From assembly GCF_019175385.1 (NCBI RefSeq), contig NC_083345.1, forward strand, positions 126,235,657 through 126,299,656: DNA of 64,000 bases, written 5' to 3'. The notes beneath the pieces are model-generated. The model was not told the DNA's origin and did no database searches. It saw nothing but the letters and a program-made list of their open reading frames with translations. Positions 1-13,380 of this stretch are shown here, piece by piece (position 1 is the stretch's first letter; each line of letters opens with the position of its first letter). This DNA is from Lycium barbarum. Its lineage: Eukaryota; Streptophyta; Magnoliopsida; Solanales; Solanaceae. The position numbers and the translations under genes were made by a program.

Positions 1-268
1 AACTAGTGTACCCATCTTGTAGCTCGGGTTTCGAGTTCTATGATGCTATGGAGTGGACACTAGATCTTCCATCTTTGATATATGATGTACTCAATATTGA
101 TTTGATTAATAATTAATCAGAATGCCTTTTTCAAAAAAAAAAAAAAACATGTAGCTCAAGATTTGAAGCAATTTTTCATTGGAATTGAATAATTTTAATA
201 ACCTATTGTGACCTGATTTTTAGGCACATGCATACCCTCGTTGATCATAAAAATTTGTGCATTTTATA
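1..268. other. Non-coding flank, no gene seen
   Basis: AT-rich sequence with an A-tract near 135-149. No coding potential or repeat boundary is recognisable. The last two bases (TA, 267-268) are the target duplication of the Stowaway MITE that begins at 269. Confidence 0.5.
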
Positions 269-478
269 CTCCATCCATTCATTTTTACTTGTCCACCATA
301 GTAAAAATAAATTATTCCTTTTACTTGTCCACTTTAGCACATATCAAGAGAAAGATAATTATTTTTGCTTGTTTTATCCGTAACGTTAATTACTCATCTT
401 CCAATCACTTTCCAAGTCTATTGAAACTATACATCAATTAGTATGAATATTAATTATTATTATTTTCATTAATCAACC
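269..478 (+). mobile_element. Stowaway-type MITE, left half of a split copy
   Basis: The sequence starts CTCCATCCATTCATTTTTAC after a TA dinucleotide, as expected for a Tc1/mariner-derived Stowaway MITE. Nearly the whole stretch aligns by eye with the intact MITE at 61388-61645, up to the motif TTTCATT. The remaining part and the second terminal repeat are found at 10575-10652, again followed by TA. I infer one MITE interrupted by about 10 kb of later insertions. The exact inner break is uncertain by about 20 bp. Confidence 0.7.
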
Positions 479-703
479 CCTCTAATCGAGTGGCTATTTT
501 ATTCAGATCAGTAAAGCACAAAACAGTGGAGTGCTATCTCCCTGCACCTACCTATGGACACGTCCCATACTAAGATCATGGTAGGATTTCCATTTAGCTT
601 ACAAAAATTTGTCACTGGAAGAGTTGCAACTCTTCTTCCATACAGAGTTTGAATCAAGGAACATCAAAAGAGTACTTCCTATCTAATTTTCTATCTATAT
701 TAC
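479..703. other. Segment between split MITE and first solo LTR
   Basis: No coding sequence is seen. It probably belongs to the distal (3') part of the minus-strand LINE, because the solo LTR that follows at 704 interrupts one continuous sequence that resumes at 3290. Bases 699-703 (ATTAC) are the target duplication of that LTR. Confidence 0.4.
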
Positions 704-3289
704 TGTCACAACCCAACTAAGGGCCGCGACGGGTACCCGGGGCTCACCACCGAGCACCGCTCGTTCTATTTCCCATCATGCTCATTTAAAGCACTTTTAT
801 CAATTTTATACTCAACTCATGAGAAAATCATCTTTCATTTGAGGACATAAAATACTTTTATATACACAAGTTCTTAGGCTATCAAAATAATATATATATA
901 TATATATACGCAGTAGCAATCTCGTGAGACCATCTAACCCATACTGCGCATCTACGAGCCTCTACGGGAGTGCTAAACATAAGGACGGGACAAGAACCCG
1001 TCATGCCCAAAAATATATGTACATAGCTATATACACAAAAGAATAATCATAAGCACCTCCGGAACAAAGGAGTGCTTTCAATCAGCTGACAGCTCCTACG
1101 AATCTTGATCAAGCTCACCTCCCTCTCTACCTGTGGGCATGAACACAGCGTCCAAAGAAAAAGGACGTCAGTACGAACATTGTACTGAGTATGAGAGGCA
1201 TAAACAATGAAATAGAACAATGACATAAAAGAAATATCAATATGGAACATCTATATCTGACTGTCAAGTATAAGATAATTAAGTTATGTTGTCTTACTCA
1301 TACTCGTCATCATATCATGTATGCATAATGTATAAGCTGTCCGCCCATATAGGTACGGTTTAGTAATTTATAAGCTGCCCGTCCATATCGGATCGGTGTG
1401 ATAATCATAACATTAGCCTGCGTCCAGGCCTCCCGCGTCCGGGGTATCAACTCATGCCGCCCACTAGTGGTGTCTGCCCATGCCATTTGGCCATGGTGTG
1501 TATAGCTGCCCGCCTTAGCGATGACTGCCCGGCCAAATAAGCGCGGTGTAGTATCATCATCATCATATTATGCTCGTCATGATGTGCTCATAATAGTACA
1601 TGCATAATAGCTCAAGAACAACTATACTTTATCGGGGTGACGTAAGGTCGTGATTCCCCGATCTCATTATGGAACACTCGTCGATAGTCTTGTGTAGCTA
1701 ATTATGGGCATAGGCTTTTAGCTTTCCGAAATATAGGAGCACATGAAGAGGAAAGAAAATCATGCAATAGGATTCATGCCATAGAAATAAAGGACTAGCC
1801 TCACATACCTTTTACGTTTAACTATTCTATCGCTTGCTTGTTCTCCTTCAATACCCACGTCTCTACCTTCAAGAGAATTCGCATTAACGTTAGTTAATCG
1901 GCTATAAGAACGTGTTACTATTCCTAGGGAAAATTAGGCAGCATTTCCTTTGTTTCTACAACTTTTCCCATATTCTATATCAACTCCCAAACACTCACAA
2001 CAACATTCACAATATTGCAATCAACAATCATCATTTATATACATTGACCACAATCCACCATTTCTCCACAATTATGATTATAGCTCACTATCGCGTTTTC
2101 TCATATATAATACCTATTCCATGTTCTAAATGGCATTTATAACGTTTCTACAATCACAATTCATCAATTATCATGACTCAATCCAAACCTTTACTCAACA
2201 ATGATACTATTCACACTTTCATGACCCATTTCCTATATCTTTCTACACTCCAAGTGTTTCAACTTTTCCATACCTCAAATAACATTTAAATACCATAAAA
2301 CTTACCTTAGATGGTGTAGGAATAAGCCTTGAATGGTATTACTATTTTTGCACCAAAACCCTAGTTCACTTCTTTTGAAATTTCTTGGCTTGGATGGACT
2401 TTGATGAATTTCATACACTTGATTCACTTGAATTCTTGATATTGATCTTTGATTTCCTTTGTTTTCTTGTGAATGAAGAGTGGAGAATATTCTAGAGGTT
2501 TCTAGAGAGAAGTGGTGTGGAAATGAAATGAATAAATGAACTTGGGTCTCATTTTTAATGACTTAAAATCTGGTCTGTCGGGCAATTCTACGCCAATTTT
2601 GACGGGCCGTCAAAATTCCTACGGATCGTCAAAATGGCCCGTAGAACTGCCCAGTCGAACATGAGTCACTGTGACCATTTGACGCTGGGCTATGTCGATT
2701 TGACGGAGCGTCAAAATTTTGACGGGTCGTCAAAATTCCTACGGACCGTTAAATGGTCCGTAGAAATTCCCTGCCCAGACAGTCCGGCGTAGAATGGCCA
2801 TAACTTTTGATCCCGATATCGTGTGAGGGCCCACGACCTATGGTTGGAAAAATATTTCAATTATCTACAACTTTAATTCTTAGTGGTTTTCCAAATTCCA
2901 AACTTATAATGACATTTTTGCCCCCACAAGTCAGATCATCCGAAAATGTTTCCTTAAATCGTCCTTTTGGATGGCTTATGTCCATATTTGGCTTATGGGT
3001 CCTTCTTAAGACATGCTCAACTTTACATATACTACTCATATATCTCTTCATATGTCCTTTATAAAACTTCGACGTGTGGGCCCCACCTGGCTTACAGCAA
3101 CGAGGGCTTTTCGGCAAATGACATATGAACCAATTAAACCTATATGGTCTCCCAAATGTCATATGTATGCCATTATTACACTCTTATACTATAACCTTTA
3201 TCCTTAATCCTCGCATAACTTTGCTCTTCCTTCGGCCCATACTAAGCTGGCTACGACCTTGGTGGCGCGAAATTTTCCAAGGTGTAACA
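704..3289. mobile_element. Solo LTR, Ty3/gypsy type, 2.6 kb, TSD ATTAC
   Basis: Begins TGTCACAACCC and ends AGGTGTAACA, so it has TG...CA termini. It is flanked on both sides by the 5-bp direct repeat ATTAC (699-703 and 3290-3294). No second LTR or internal domain is present, so it is a solo LTR left by recombination between LTRs. The reverse complement starts TGTTACACCTTGG, a form I associate with plant Ty3/gypsy chromovirus LTRs, so the original element may have pointed to the minus strand. Around 2570-2780 it holds short repeated motifs of the type GACGGGYCGTCAAAATT. Small open frames inside it do not resemble proteins. Confidence 0.85.
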
Positions 3290-3299
3290 ATTACAATGA

Positions 3300-6200
3300 T
3301 TCTTAATGAGATTATTCCAGAACGTAGGCATTTGTAGTCTGTCCATATTCATTTCTCATCTAACTTCTTTTGATAATACTTGAAAGTCAGTTATCCAAGT
3401 AGATGAGTTGCATTTCTAATCCCCATTTAAACAAACAATCAGCAACTCTATTACCTTCCCTAATACAGTGTGCAATGCTCCATTTTTCAGCCTGTTCCAG
3501 CAGTCTTTTGATCTTTAAAATAGTGTTCATGATCTTCCATGGAAGGTTGCATTCATTCATATCTATTCCACAGGCAGCTTGGAATCACTTTCTAATTCCA
3601 GACATTTGTAACCATTCATCATACACCATTCAATTCCAATTTTCATAGCCTGAGCCTCAGCAACATTACTGGTAGCAATTCCAAAATTTATCCTAAATGC
3701 AGCAATGAAGTGTCCCCTATGATCTCTTATTACACCACCTCCACCACTGCTACAAGGATTTCCTTTGGAACATTCATTAATATTCAACTTCACATAACCA
3801 TTAACAGGAAAAGACCACTTAACATGGAAAGATCTGAAATAATATTTTGCCTGCTCGATGGTTTGAATAAATTGAGTCCAATTCATAAATGGATCAACAT
3901 TAGTAATGTGCTTATGACCCACTATAACAAGTTGTTGATAAATTCTTATCTAGATCTTTTGAATGGACATTTTTTTGTCTTCAAACCTTGCTTTGCACTT
4001 ATCAATCCATATTTGCCGAATGATAATCCCAAGAAGAACTTGTAAAATCATATTTTGTATGGGATTCTTGCCTTTAGCTAGTGATCCACCAGGTTATACT
4101 AGCTAGGCGTCTTAAACGGGTAGTGTTCTGAAAAATCCCAAAACATTAATTGAAATGAGTCCAGACCTCCTGACTTATTTTGCTCTAGTAGAACAAACGT
4201 TCCACATCCTCCTGGTCATGACTAACACAACAGAACAAATGGATGGTAAATGAACATTGAATTTCCTCAAATTCAAAACCAGTGTCACTTTACTTCTGAA
4301 AACTTTTCAAAGAAAGAAAGAAACTATGAAAGGAGATTTTTTGTGCCACATCATCTTATTGACTAAAGAAGAACTCTGAGCAACTCTGATAATATTCCAA
4401 GCAGATTTATAACTAAATCTCCCAACAGTCCAAACAGGATTGCCATTAAGACTAGGAGAGTTAATAGTAATTCTTAGAATGTATTCTACACCATGCTCAG
4501 GAAGTTTTAGCTTAAGCTTTTGAACATTCCAAAAACCTTCTTCAATGTATTCAGAAACAGTATCCGTCACATAAGTGTTGGCAATGCCAAACTGAGCTAA
4601 ATATCCCAACCCAGACCAGTTGTCTCACCAAAAACTAGCATTACCTTTATTAACCCTCCATAAGATAAGGTGATCAATTTTCTTCTTAATTTTCATCATC
4701 ATTCTCCAATTATGAGACTGAATATAACTCCATTTCCTTGCAACAAGATGAATTCTTCTAGCATACTTAGATTTCAAGAAATCGGCCCACAGAGATTTTT
4801 TAGTTCTAAATTGCCACCACAACTTGGTAGAAAAAGGACTCAGAGATATCATGCGGTGATCTTATGTCAATACCACCTTCCGTAGTAGGCAAGCATAGAC
4901 TAGGCCAATTTTCCCAATAGTATTTATGCTTACCCTCATTATTTCCCCATAAAAAGTTAGCAAAAATCTGTTCCATTTGGTTGAAAATAGTTTTTGGTGG
5001 TTGGCAAATGGCCAGAAGATGCATTGACATTGCAACGAGAACATGCTTGATCAATATAATCTTACTTCCAGTGGATAGTCTACCATAATTCCAAGAATTT
5101 ACCTTTTTGAGAATTTTTGTTGCCATATCAACAAAGTATTGGATAAACTTTCTACCTTAGAACACTGGACATCCCAAGTAAGTGATGGGGAATTCTTGTC
5201 TTTGCACTTGAAGAATGCTTGCCACTATGCTGCTTCTTTACTCTGAGATTTTCTTATCCATTATGAATCGACTCTTATTTTTGTTGATCATGTTGACACC
5301 CAATCGTCCTTCCTTTATTCCTATTTATTCCCTTGGGTTTCCAAATTTATTAACGAGCTAAATACTTTATTTTCATCACTATTTTAACGCTACTACTATT
5401 AATACTATTATTCTTTTATTGTCATCTTGACTATTTTATTATCAACGACAATAGTATTTTATCACCATTTTAATAGATTGTGGTTATTTCATATCAATAT
5501 TCGACTTGTTAAACTAATTGTAAATCCATATTTTATTAGTATCTACATACATGGTGGGGTTATAATATTAGTACTTTATTTTCTACGTATTGATCGTCGA
5601 TTGCCATCACATAATAATATGTTGCACTTGCCATTAAATTAGAAACCCAATGAATTTATATGGAAGAGGAATTTCATCCAAATAAATGGCCCAAATAATC
5701 AAGCCTTCTACCCGAACCGACCGTCCCATTATCCTTCTACCCGACCCGGCCCACGTCGTCTATTTCATCAGCTTCAACCCTAATCAAAAGAAGACGCTGC
5801 CTCTGCCCTCTCTCTACTCTCTCTCTCTCTCCTCTCCATTTCAGGAAAAACCTTCGTTTCCCTTTAGCCATGAACAACCTTGTCTACCCATTTTCGTATC
5901 AAATTCACCTTTCCTCCTGCTTATCTGCATTGTTCTGTCATTGAAATGGAAAGGGCTTTCTCATTCCTGCTTCGAGACGCGACAGATCCTCAAAAAACCA
6001 GAGTGGTCGAACCATTTTCGGAAATACCGAAGCCGAATCACGTGAGGATCTGTTGGGATTTCAATGGATCTACAATCGATTCGTTTTTGAAAACCCCTAG
6101 ACCAGAAATCCATCCCAACTCGAACCACAGCAAACCCTAGAGATCCCCTATAAATATTCGCTTCTTATTCGATTGAAAGGGGGTTCTTTTTAGCCGCCTT

Positions 6201-9200
6201 GACCTCTCTAAAACTGAACATTTTTTTCAATCCCTATACCGTCGGGTACTCCTTTGAAACATTAAGACATCTTTACCCTGTCGCTACTTCGAATTCGGGT
6301 GTAAATTCGAGAATCGAGCCCAGTTCACTGCACTCGAAGAAGGTAAACAATCCTTCTTTAATCAGTTTAACTTCAGTTTTAGTAGCTTAATAAGTATTTA
6401 TATGTTCACACATGTTTGTTGTTTCAGTTGGTTGAATCTCAGTTTAGTGACTTAGTAGTATTATGCATGCTCAGGTTTAGTTAGTTTGGTTTTGGTTTTG
6501 ATGATGTTTATATGTTCATGTCTTAGTTTAGTTTGGGTTTTGCAGTTTAATAGTTGATATCATCTATATGTTTATGCCTTATGTTAGTTTAGCTTGATTT
6601 CAGTTTTGTTAGTATTTAGATGTTCGTATGAGTTCAAGTGTGGATGATTATGTGGATAGTGTTTGGGTTTTTTTTTTTAATTTGGCACGGTCATACTTAC
6701 TAGGCCTGTTAGATTAGTTTAGGCATCTGCTAGTTCTCAGTTAAGATGATTTTGTGCCTAAATCAGTGCATTCTTCAACGAAACTCATATTTTAGTTTAA
6801 ACTAGGTTAGTTGTATTCAACAGCTCTTTGATGTATAATTAATACATTGTTAGCTCGTCAATCATAGAGGATTAATATCATGCATATTTGACTGTCTGAA
6901 GATCGTGTATGCCTAAATATTGGCTAAAAATGAGATTCAAATGGCCTAGACTTAGTATAACATCCTGTTAAGTACCTCTTACATGTTTATCGATTTAAAA
7001 GTGCTTTATGGTCACATGAATGGGCTGGTTAGAATATGCTAAATCATGGGTTATAGAACTGCTAGTAGGTGAACCTAATATTGTACCAAACTGTGTTAAG
7101 TGCGTCATATTGAGTTGGTCCACTACGTTGTAAAGTTAATATGACCTTCTAAACCTGTTAATGCCTCTGCTGTTGAATTATATACCCATATCCAAAGGTC
7201 TTGTTTGAGAAGATCATGATTATAGGAAAATCACCTTTTGAGCTCGAACATTAAAACTGATTTTTTTTAGTAACTACTCCAAACCAGTCTGCTTTTCATA
7301 TGGAACTGAAGTCATTACAAAGGAATGTTCAGTTTGATGTTGTTTCTAAATACTAATTTAAGAGCTATAGCATATAGCAGTAGAATTCATAGTTTGGTTC
7401 AAATCTGTTTGTGTTTGGATTACAGAATAAGAGTTCTCTCCTCTAGAACTCTGCTTATTTTTGAAGTTCTTGGGGTTTGAAAGACAAAACACACATTTTG
7501 TTTCAAAGCCTTATTTTTTAAAAGCTGTTTTCATACATGACTCAGTTGAGAGTACTTCTCAGTTTAACCTTTTCTTGTCCAAATTTCTTCTCGGACCAAG
7601 ATCTCATGTGTCCTTGAAACTTGATGTTCCTGGACATTTCGTGCTAATATGAAACAGTGGCAGTGAGTATTAATTATTTTTTCTTCTGTAGTTTAGAGAT
7701 TGCTACTGCACATATTTTGTACTAATCAGGTTTTAAGATGCTTGTCCTCTATTCACTTGTTCGGCATTCATGGCCAAGTAATAGACTGTCGAATATGTTT
7801 GATACCTCTATGTTGAAGAATGACGTTGATTGTCGAAACTTCTTACCATTTTATATCAAGATGTTTTTAGCTTGTCATGTACCTTGAAGAAGAGTTTGCC
7901 TGTCCATTCCTTTTACGACCTTACATTGCAAATGTGTTGTTCTTCGATTATGTGTGTGTATGTATATGACCGGTATACCTTAGTTGATACATTTATGGGG
8001 AGATTAGTTGGTCATTATGGATTAATCTTGAACCCTCCCCGATGCTAGCCATGCCTGGGATTCATGAAATCCCTTGGAACTTGTGCAACATCGGGAAGAC
8101 GGGGGCAAAAGCTTTCCAATATTAACCTTCTAAGTATCCTTATGAATGTGTATATGCTAGATATACTCAAATATACACAATATACACATAATCCACTGGT
8201 CTGTTTTGAATTTCATATCATATATGTCTTGCCTTGTTTAATAGTTACGTATATTTCTAATTCTTTATCTTTGTTTTTTTTCGCATGTGCACTTTGGGAG
8301 CAAATCGGGATCTCCGTAAAAGATTCCCGGGGCTACAAGAAGTCTCGTTTGAGACTTGACCCGCAGCCCCCCCTTTCCTTCGTGTCACTCTCGCCTTCTT
8401 CGTATTCGGTGGGCTAATGTGCCTCTCGGATCATCCTCTATCAACCATGCAAAAAAAGGACTTTTGGGCCAAAGCCCATACGGGAGAAATATAAGACAGC
8501 AGCCTTAAAATGGGCCAAGCCCATTTAAATATATGTGTTTCCATTACTTTATTTTTTTGTGTATTTGTTTACTTGCTTAACATTTATCTTATTTTTGTCT
8601 CTCTTAGCTTAGATGAATTCTAATAGAATTAGTGGGGATAGTTTAGGGATAATGGGTAGTTAGAATTTGAATTTGCTTTCATGGTTTAATAATTTAGCCT
8701 ATTTCGTCAGTTCAGAATTTATGTTAATTGCTCTTTTACAAGTCTAAAATGGATTGAGTAATCCGATCAAGAATTAAATCCGATTTCAACTTATCCACCT
8801 ACTTTAAATTATAACTTAACATTATTTTATAAACCTTTTTTTAGTTTTATGGTTAATTCTATTTAAAGGTAATAAAGGACCATTTCTAATAGTGATAAAT
8901 CTTTTTCCAAACTTAATTCATATCTTTATTTTCCCCAAACAAGGCCCCATTTTCATAAAAGAGGTAGTTATATTTTTAGACTACTTTTCACATAATAGTA
9001 GGGAGTTAATTTGTTTATTGCCTTCTTGATCTTATTTGTTACTTAATAAAGCTAAGCAGTTAAAAAATGAATTAATAATCGATCATTGAATTCCTATTAA
9101 TGTATTGACTAATCCAGCACATTTTTTAATATGACTAAAGTCTTTTTCCATAAACTACTACTTTATTCTAATTTAAATAGTAGCCTTATATTCTCCATTT

Positions 9201-10560
9201 TGAAATCCTGATAATACTTACAAACTATTTTTCCAAACATTTAAAATGTTATATTTGTATATTTTTAGTCTTAATTAAATAACATAAGTCCGGTCGGTTA
9301 ACCATTGTTAATGGATTTTAAAGGGTGCCTAATACCTTCCCTTTAGATTAGTTGAACCCTTACCTAGATCATTTGGTTCGTAGACATTAAAACGGAGTTT
9401 AACTTTAGAAAATAACTTTAATAAACTTTAGGTATCCTAATTCACCATAAATAATTAGGTGGCGACTCCCTAACTTTAATTCACCCCGGAATTACCGGAA
9501 TATTATAAATCATTTTGACTCCGATTAAAATGGGGTATAACAGATCATTTGTCCAAATTTGGTAGAATAGTCCTCCAAAACCTTCATGGCAAGTTTTAGA
9601 GTTTTAGATTTCCCTGCACAAAAAATTATCAAGTCATCAGCATATGCTAAATGGTTTATTTTAGGTCATGTAGCTTGCATAGTGAAGCCATTAAACCTTG
9701 GATTATTACATAAATCATTCAACATACAAGATAAGTTTCGGTAGCAATTATGAAAAGAGCAGGAGATATAGGATCTCCTTGTATTACTCCCCTTTGTGAT
9801 TTAAAAAATTCACGTCCCTTACCATTAATAACTACACTATACCAGTTATTTGAAAGAAGATCCCACATGATAAAAATTCATTTTTCTTCAAAACCCATTA
9901 TCCTCATAACAGAACACAGAAAATACCAAGTTAGTCTGTCATAAGCTTTGTTCATAACAATTTTGAAAATCACATTACGTCCAGTGTTATCATGTTTGAT
10001 CTCATGAATGATCTCTTAGGCTAATAAAACATTTTCCCCAATTGATCTACCCTTAACAAAACCACTTTGATTAGTAAGAATAATTTTGGGAATAATAGTA
10101 GATAACCTATCAGACAACACCTTAGAAATGATTTTCTGAGTGACATTACTAAGATAATAGGCCTAAAGTCTGAAAAGGTTTGAGGTGAATCAATCTTAGG
10201 GAGTAATCATACAAGTATTGGTAAAATATCTTGGGAATTGCTTGCCATTAAAAACAGTTCTAACTAGTTCTAAGATATCAGTACCCACAATTTCTCAAGA
10301 TTTTTGAAAAAACAGTCCACTGAATCCATTTGGTCCAGCAGAACTATTGAGATTGATGTCAAAAACAGCTTTTTTCACCTCCTCTTCAGAGTTTTTTTTT
10401 TTTATTTATTTAGAAAAACTCATTATCTACAGAAGTAATGTATTTAGGGACATGTTTAAGGATATCATGATCAATGTTGTTGTCCTGTTGTGAGAAGAGG
10501 TCCTGATAAAAGTGTGCAGTAGCATTGCCAATTTCTTCTTTCCCTCTATCCATGCTCCAT
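3300..10560 (-). pseudogene. LINE retrotransposon reverse transcriptase/RNase H pseudogene, 5'-truncated and interrupted
   Basis: Read on the minus strand, 10560-9541 encodes the reverse transcriptase: a linker FYQDLFSQ, then NKAYDRLTW, NNWYSVVINGKG, the RGVIQGDPISPALFII box, and the catalytic YADDL at about 9630-9644. The frame runs through FGQMI and continues, after removal of the solo LTR at 5291-9542 and one GATCA copy, as NKNKSRFIMDKKIS at 5290-5240. Downstream come the thumb/zf-RVT region (5126-4300; GSKIILIKHVL, IFANFLWG) and an RNase H domain (3922-3400; GGGGVIRDHRGHF, NVAEAQAM). Several stops and frameshifts show it is dead. The endonuclease and ORF1 are missing, as in 5'-truncated plant L1-type LINEs. 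Its 3' end is not clear; no poly(T) marks it on this strand. Confidence 0.88.
5291..9542 (+). mobile_element. Very long solo LTR (4.25 kb), Ty3/gypsy Tat/Ogre-like, TSD GATCA
   Basis: Begins TGTTGACACCC and ends GGGGTATAACA, with TG...CA termini and the 5-bp direct repeat GATCA at 5286-5290 and 9543-9547. Removing it with one GATCA restores the LINE reverse transcriptase frame exactly, which fixes both borders. The great length, the TGTTGACACCC start and the near-terminal phrases GGGTGCCTAATACCTTCCC (9325-9343) and GGTGGCGACTCCC (9460-9472) are typical of large LTRs of Tat/Ogre-type elements. A likely promoter TATA (CCTATAAATATTC) lies near 6150. No internal domain or second LTR is present. 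Open frames inside it (for example 5686-6140) are not recognisable proteins. Confidence 0.9.
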
Positions 10561-10574
10561 TGTCACAATTATGA

Positions 10575-10652
10575 TAAAATATATATTTCATTTGTTAATT
10601 CTTAAGAAAGATGCAAAGTAAAAAATTAACAAGTAAAAGTGAACGGAAAGAG
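10575..10652 (+). mobile_element. Stowaway-type MITE, right half of the split copy
   Basis: Ends with the terminal repeat AAAAGTGAACGGAAAGAG followed by TA (10653-10654). It matches the right end of the intact copy at 61388-61645 and completes the left half at 269-478. Confidence 0.65.
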
Positions 10653-10782
10653 TACCACTTAGATAGCAATGTTTTTTTCTGAATTGCTACAATTTTCGTA
10701 GGAAGAATAAACATATGAATTCCATCCACTCATTTATCCTTGTGGAGTACAAAGTCAACTCAATGATAACTTCTTTGAACTA

Positions 10783-11288
10783 CTTTCATATCCGTCTCAA
10801 ATTATCGATCATGATTCTCTTTTACACGCCTCTGAAAAAATATTAATATATTAGAAGGGGGTTTTAACTATGTTATCCTTCATTAGTATTTGGACAATCA
10901 TAACGTCATCTCCATAATTTATGTGTTTATAGTATTCAAGAACAATACTCGCCCCCGTCCCAATGTGACATAATTTGACTAGGCACGAAGTTTAAAAAAG
11001 AAAAGAAGACTTTTGAAACTTGTGGTCTAAAACAAACCACACATATCTGTGTCGCTGTAAGTCATTTTATTAAGGGTAAAAGGGAAAATTTAAATTAAAT
11101 TATTTCTAAATATAAAAATGCATCATTTTTTTTTACAGACTAAAAAGGAAAGTTTATCACATAAATCGGGACAAAGGGGGTAACTACTAAGGGTAAAATA
11201 ATTAATTTTGTCTTGAGCTTCTAAAACAACAAATAATTTAAGGCAACTATTTTTAAAAATCACGACATATAATTTGAGACAAAGGGAG
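10783..11288 (+). mobile_element. Stowaway-like MITE interrupted by another MITE
   Basis: The left end contains CCGTCTCAAATTATC (10792 onward) and the right end contains ATAATTTGAGACAAAGGGAG followed by TA, forming imperfect terminal inverted repeats. The two halves are separated by the complete MITE at 10948-11180. The left terminus is degenerate, so its first bases are approximate. Confidence 0.6.
10948..11180 (+). mobile_element. Stowaway-like MITE, 233 bp, nested, TA target
   Basis: Starts CTCGCCCCCGTCCCAATGTG after TA (10946-10947) and ends ATCGGGACAAAGGGGG before TA (11181-11182). The ends form imperfect terminal inverted repeats. It lies inside the older MITE 10783-11288. Confidence 0.75.
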
Positions 11289-13357
11289 TATTGTTGTTGT
11301 TCAAGGAATTACCAATTTAATATGGGCCGGGTTAGACAAATCCTTACTTTCTAGTTACTTTTGAAATATCTTTTATATCAAAGAAGAATGGCGATCAATA
11401 AAATGCTCAAGCTCTTTTAATTTGCACCATTGTTCTCTGTTAACTTAGAGCTGAATTTTTTAGGTGTGTGATGTTTGCGTACATGGACCACCTATCTCTC
11501 ACGCGTGAGTATATATTTACTAGGCTACGTACCACCTACCTTGCCCAAATGTTCAGAAACTTAATTCAAATAATTGAGGAGATAAGAGCACACGGAGGTA
11601 ATTATGTAGAGCTTAATTAATGTCCCTTTAGGTTGTTGTATTTAAAAACTAAGACCAGCTGGGATAGGGATAGGAATATTATAAATGATGGTATACAGTG
11701 AATGCTTCATTATAAAATGAAAAGTAGTGGTGGAGGATCGAGGAAGAATTTAAGTAATAGGATTTCGTAATAGCTAGCGAAAGAGGGATTAGGAAGGGGG
11801 GAAATCAGAGGTAGTGTATGTAGTCCAATAAGATGTGGTATGTAATTAAGTGACCGTCACCTACTTTTGTAATGGCCATAAGATGGTAAAATTAAAATTT
11901 ATTGGCACACAATATTTGCACTAAGTAAATTACTGTGTAATATACATGTATTTCAAATTAACTATTTTTTTCCACTTAATCACAGTGATTAAGTAATATG
12001 TATAACGAGTATCACTTATATTTTTAACTTTTAAAGTTTATCCGGAGGGAGTACCATGTAAAGGGGATAGCAAGTTAAGATGCATTGGTACTGTCGGAAT
12101 TAATTACAGTTGTCTGTATACATGCATGAGCTAAATGGGATAAATATTATAGTTAGGTTGAGACTAGACCATGCAAGAAGTGCAACACCCTTTTTCTTTT
12201 CTCATTCTGTTTAAGTGTGGAGACTCTTTGGAGAGATAGAAATTAAAGAGACTGGCATTTTCATATGAATCCCACATGGGCCATATAGGTGGTCCTCTCT
12301 CTAGTTCTATCGTAATTATAGACTCTCCAAAACAAATGGCAATGCAATACTACTAATTAGCTCCCATTCCTTCCCTTTCCATTGACTTAAGATATATACT
12401 ACATTTTCAGCATAAATCTTCTCTTTAATTAATTTCGCATATAGTAGTAGTACGTAAAAGAAAAGAAAAAGGCACTTGGTCCCCAATCTACTTATTCAAT
12501 AGATTATCCCATTCTCTCTGTGCGTTGTCAGTCTATCAATTGCATTGATCATTATTTTCTCAGCTTCTTTTATTTTCTTAATTCCTTCCAGGGTTCTGAA
12601 GCTGTTTATTCTTGGTAAGTAGTTATTTTTTAGCACTTAAGTTGTTTTAGAAATTTGATTTGACCATTTAGAAGCTGTTGAGGGTGATACAACACGGCCT
12701 GAAAGAAGCAAATAAGGAAGAAAAATTATACTAATATATAGATGATGAAACTGTTATTAGAGCTTGTAATTTTGTGGAAGGAATTATTGGTTGTCAGTTC
12801 CTCTATCTAGCAGGCCGATAAAGGAGCAGAATTAACTGCAATCTGAATAAAACAATGAGGTTTTGTATTGTACGGCCTTTCTTGCAGTGACAACCCCAGC
12901 AAATAAATTATCCTAAACATTTTTGATCGGTACTAGATTATATATTGCTAGGAGGAACACAGAGACATTTTTGTCTACTGGTTCCTTTAAAATATACAAG
13001 GACCAATGGACTTTTGCTAATTAATTATTTACTGTACCCCAACCCCTATTTATTTTCAAATTAAAGTAGTAAATATCTACTATGGCAGCTAACTAATAAA
13101 ACTATGTTACTAAAATGTAATAGAGCATCTTAACAGCAGCTAGTCTCTCATGCCTACTTACCCTAATTATACGCCGCCCCATCACAAAGAAAAATAAAGT
13201 ACATATAAGAGAAAGACTCTATATAGTTGCATAAATTAGGAATAGAGTTAGAAACCGGTGCTTTACAAGACAGCTGGCTCTCTTGCCTCGTGGGCCTTAG
13301 GCAGAAATGAAAAATATACCACTCCACTTGTAGTGTCAACTGCTGTAATGAAGATCC

Positions 13358-13380
13358 ATATATATATATATATATATATA
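13358..13380. repeat. (AT)n microsatellite
   Basis: Uninterrupted AT dinucleotide run about 23 bp long, upstream of the NGATHA gene. Confidence 0.9.

Noticed and set aside
2807..3337. Several overlapping open frames on both strands
   Set aside because: They lie inside the solo LTR 704-3289 and its border, overlap each other, and have no recognisable domains.
5686..6140. Open frames of 119 and 86 codons on the plus strand
   Set aside because: They lie in the leader part of the 4.25 kb solo LTR, have biased Pro/Ser/Leu composition from CT-rich DNA, and show no domain.
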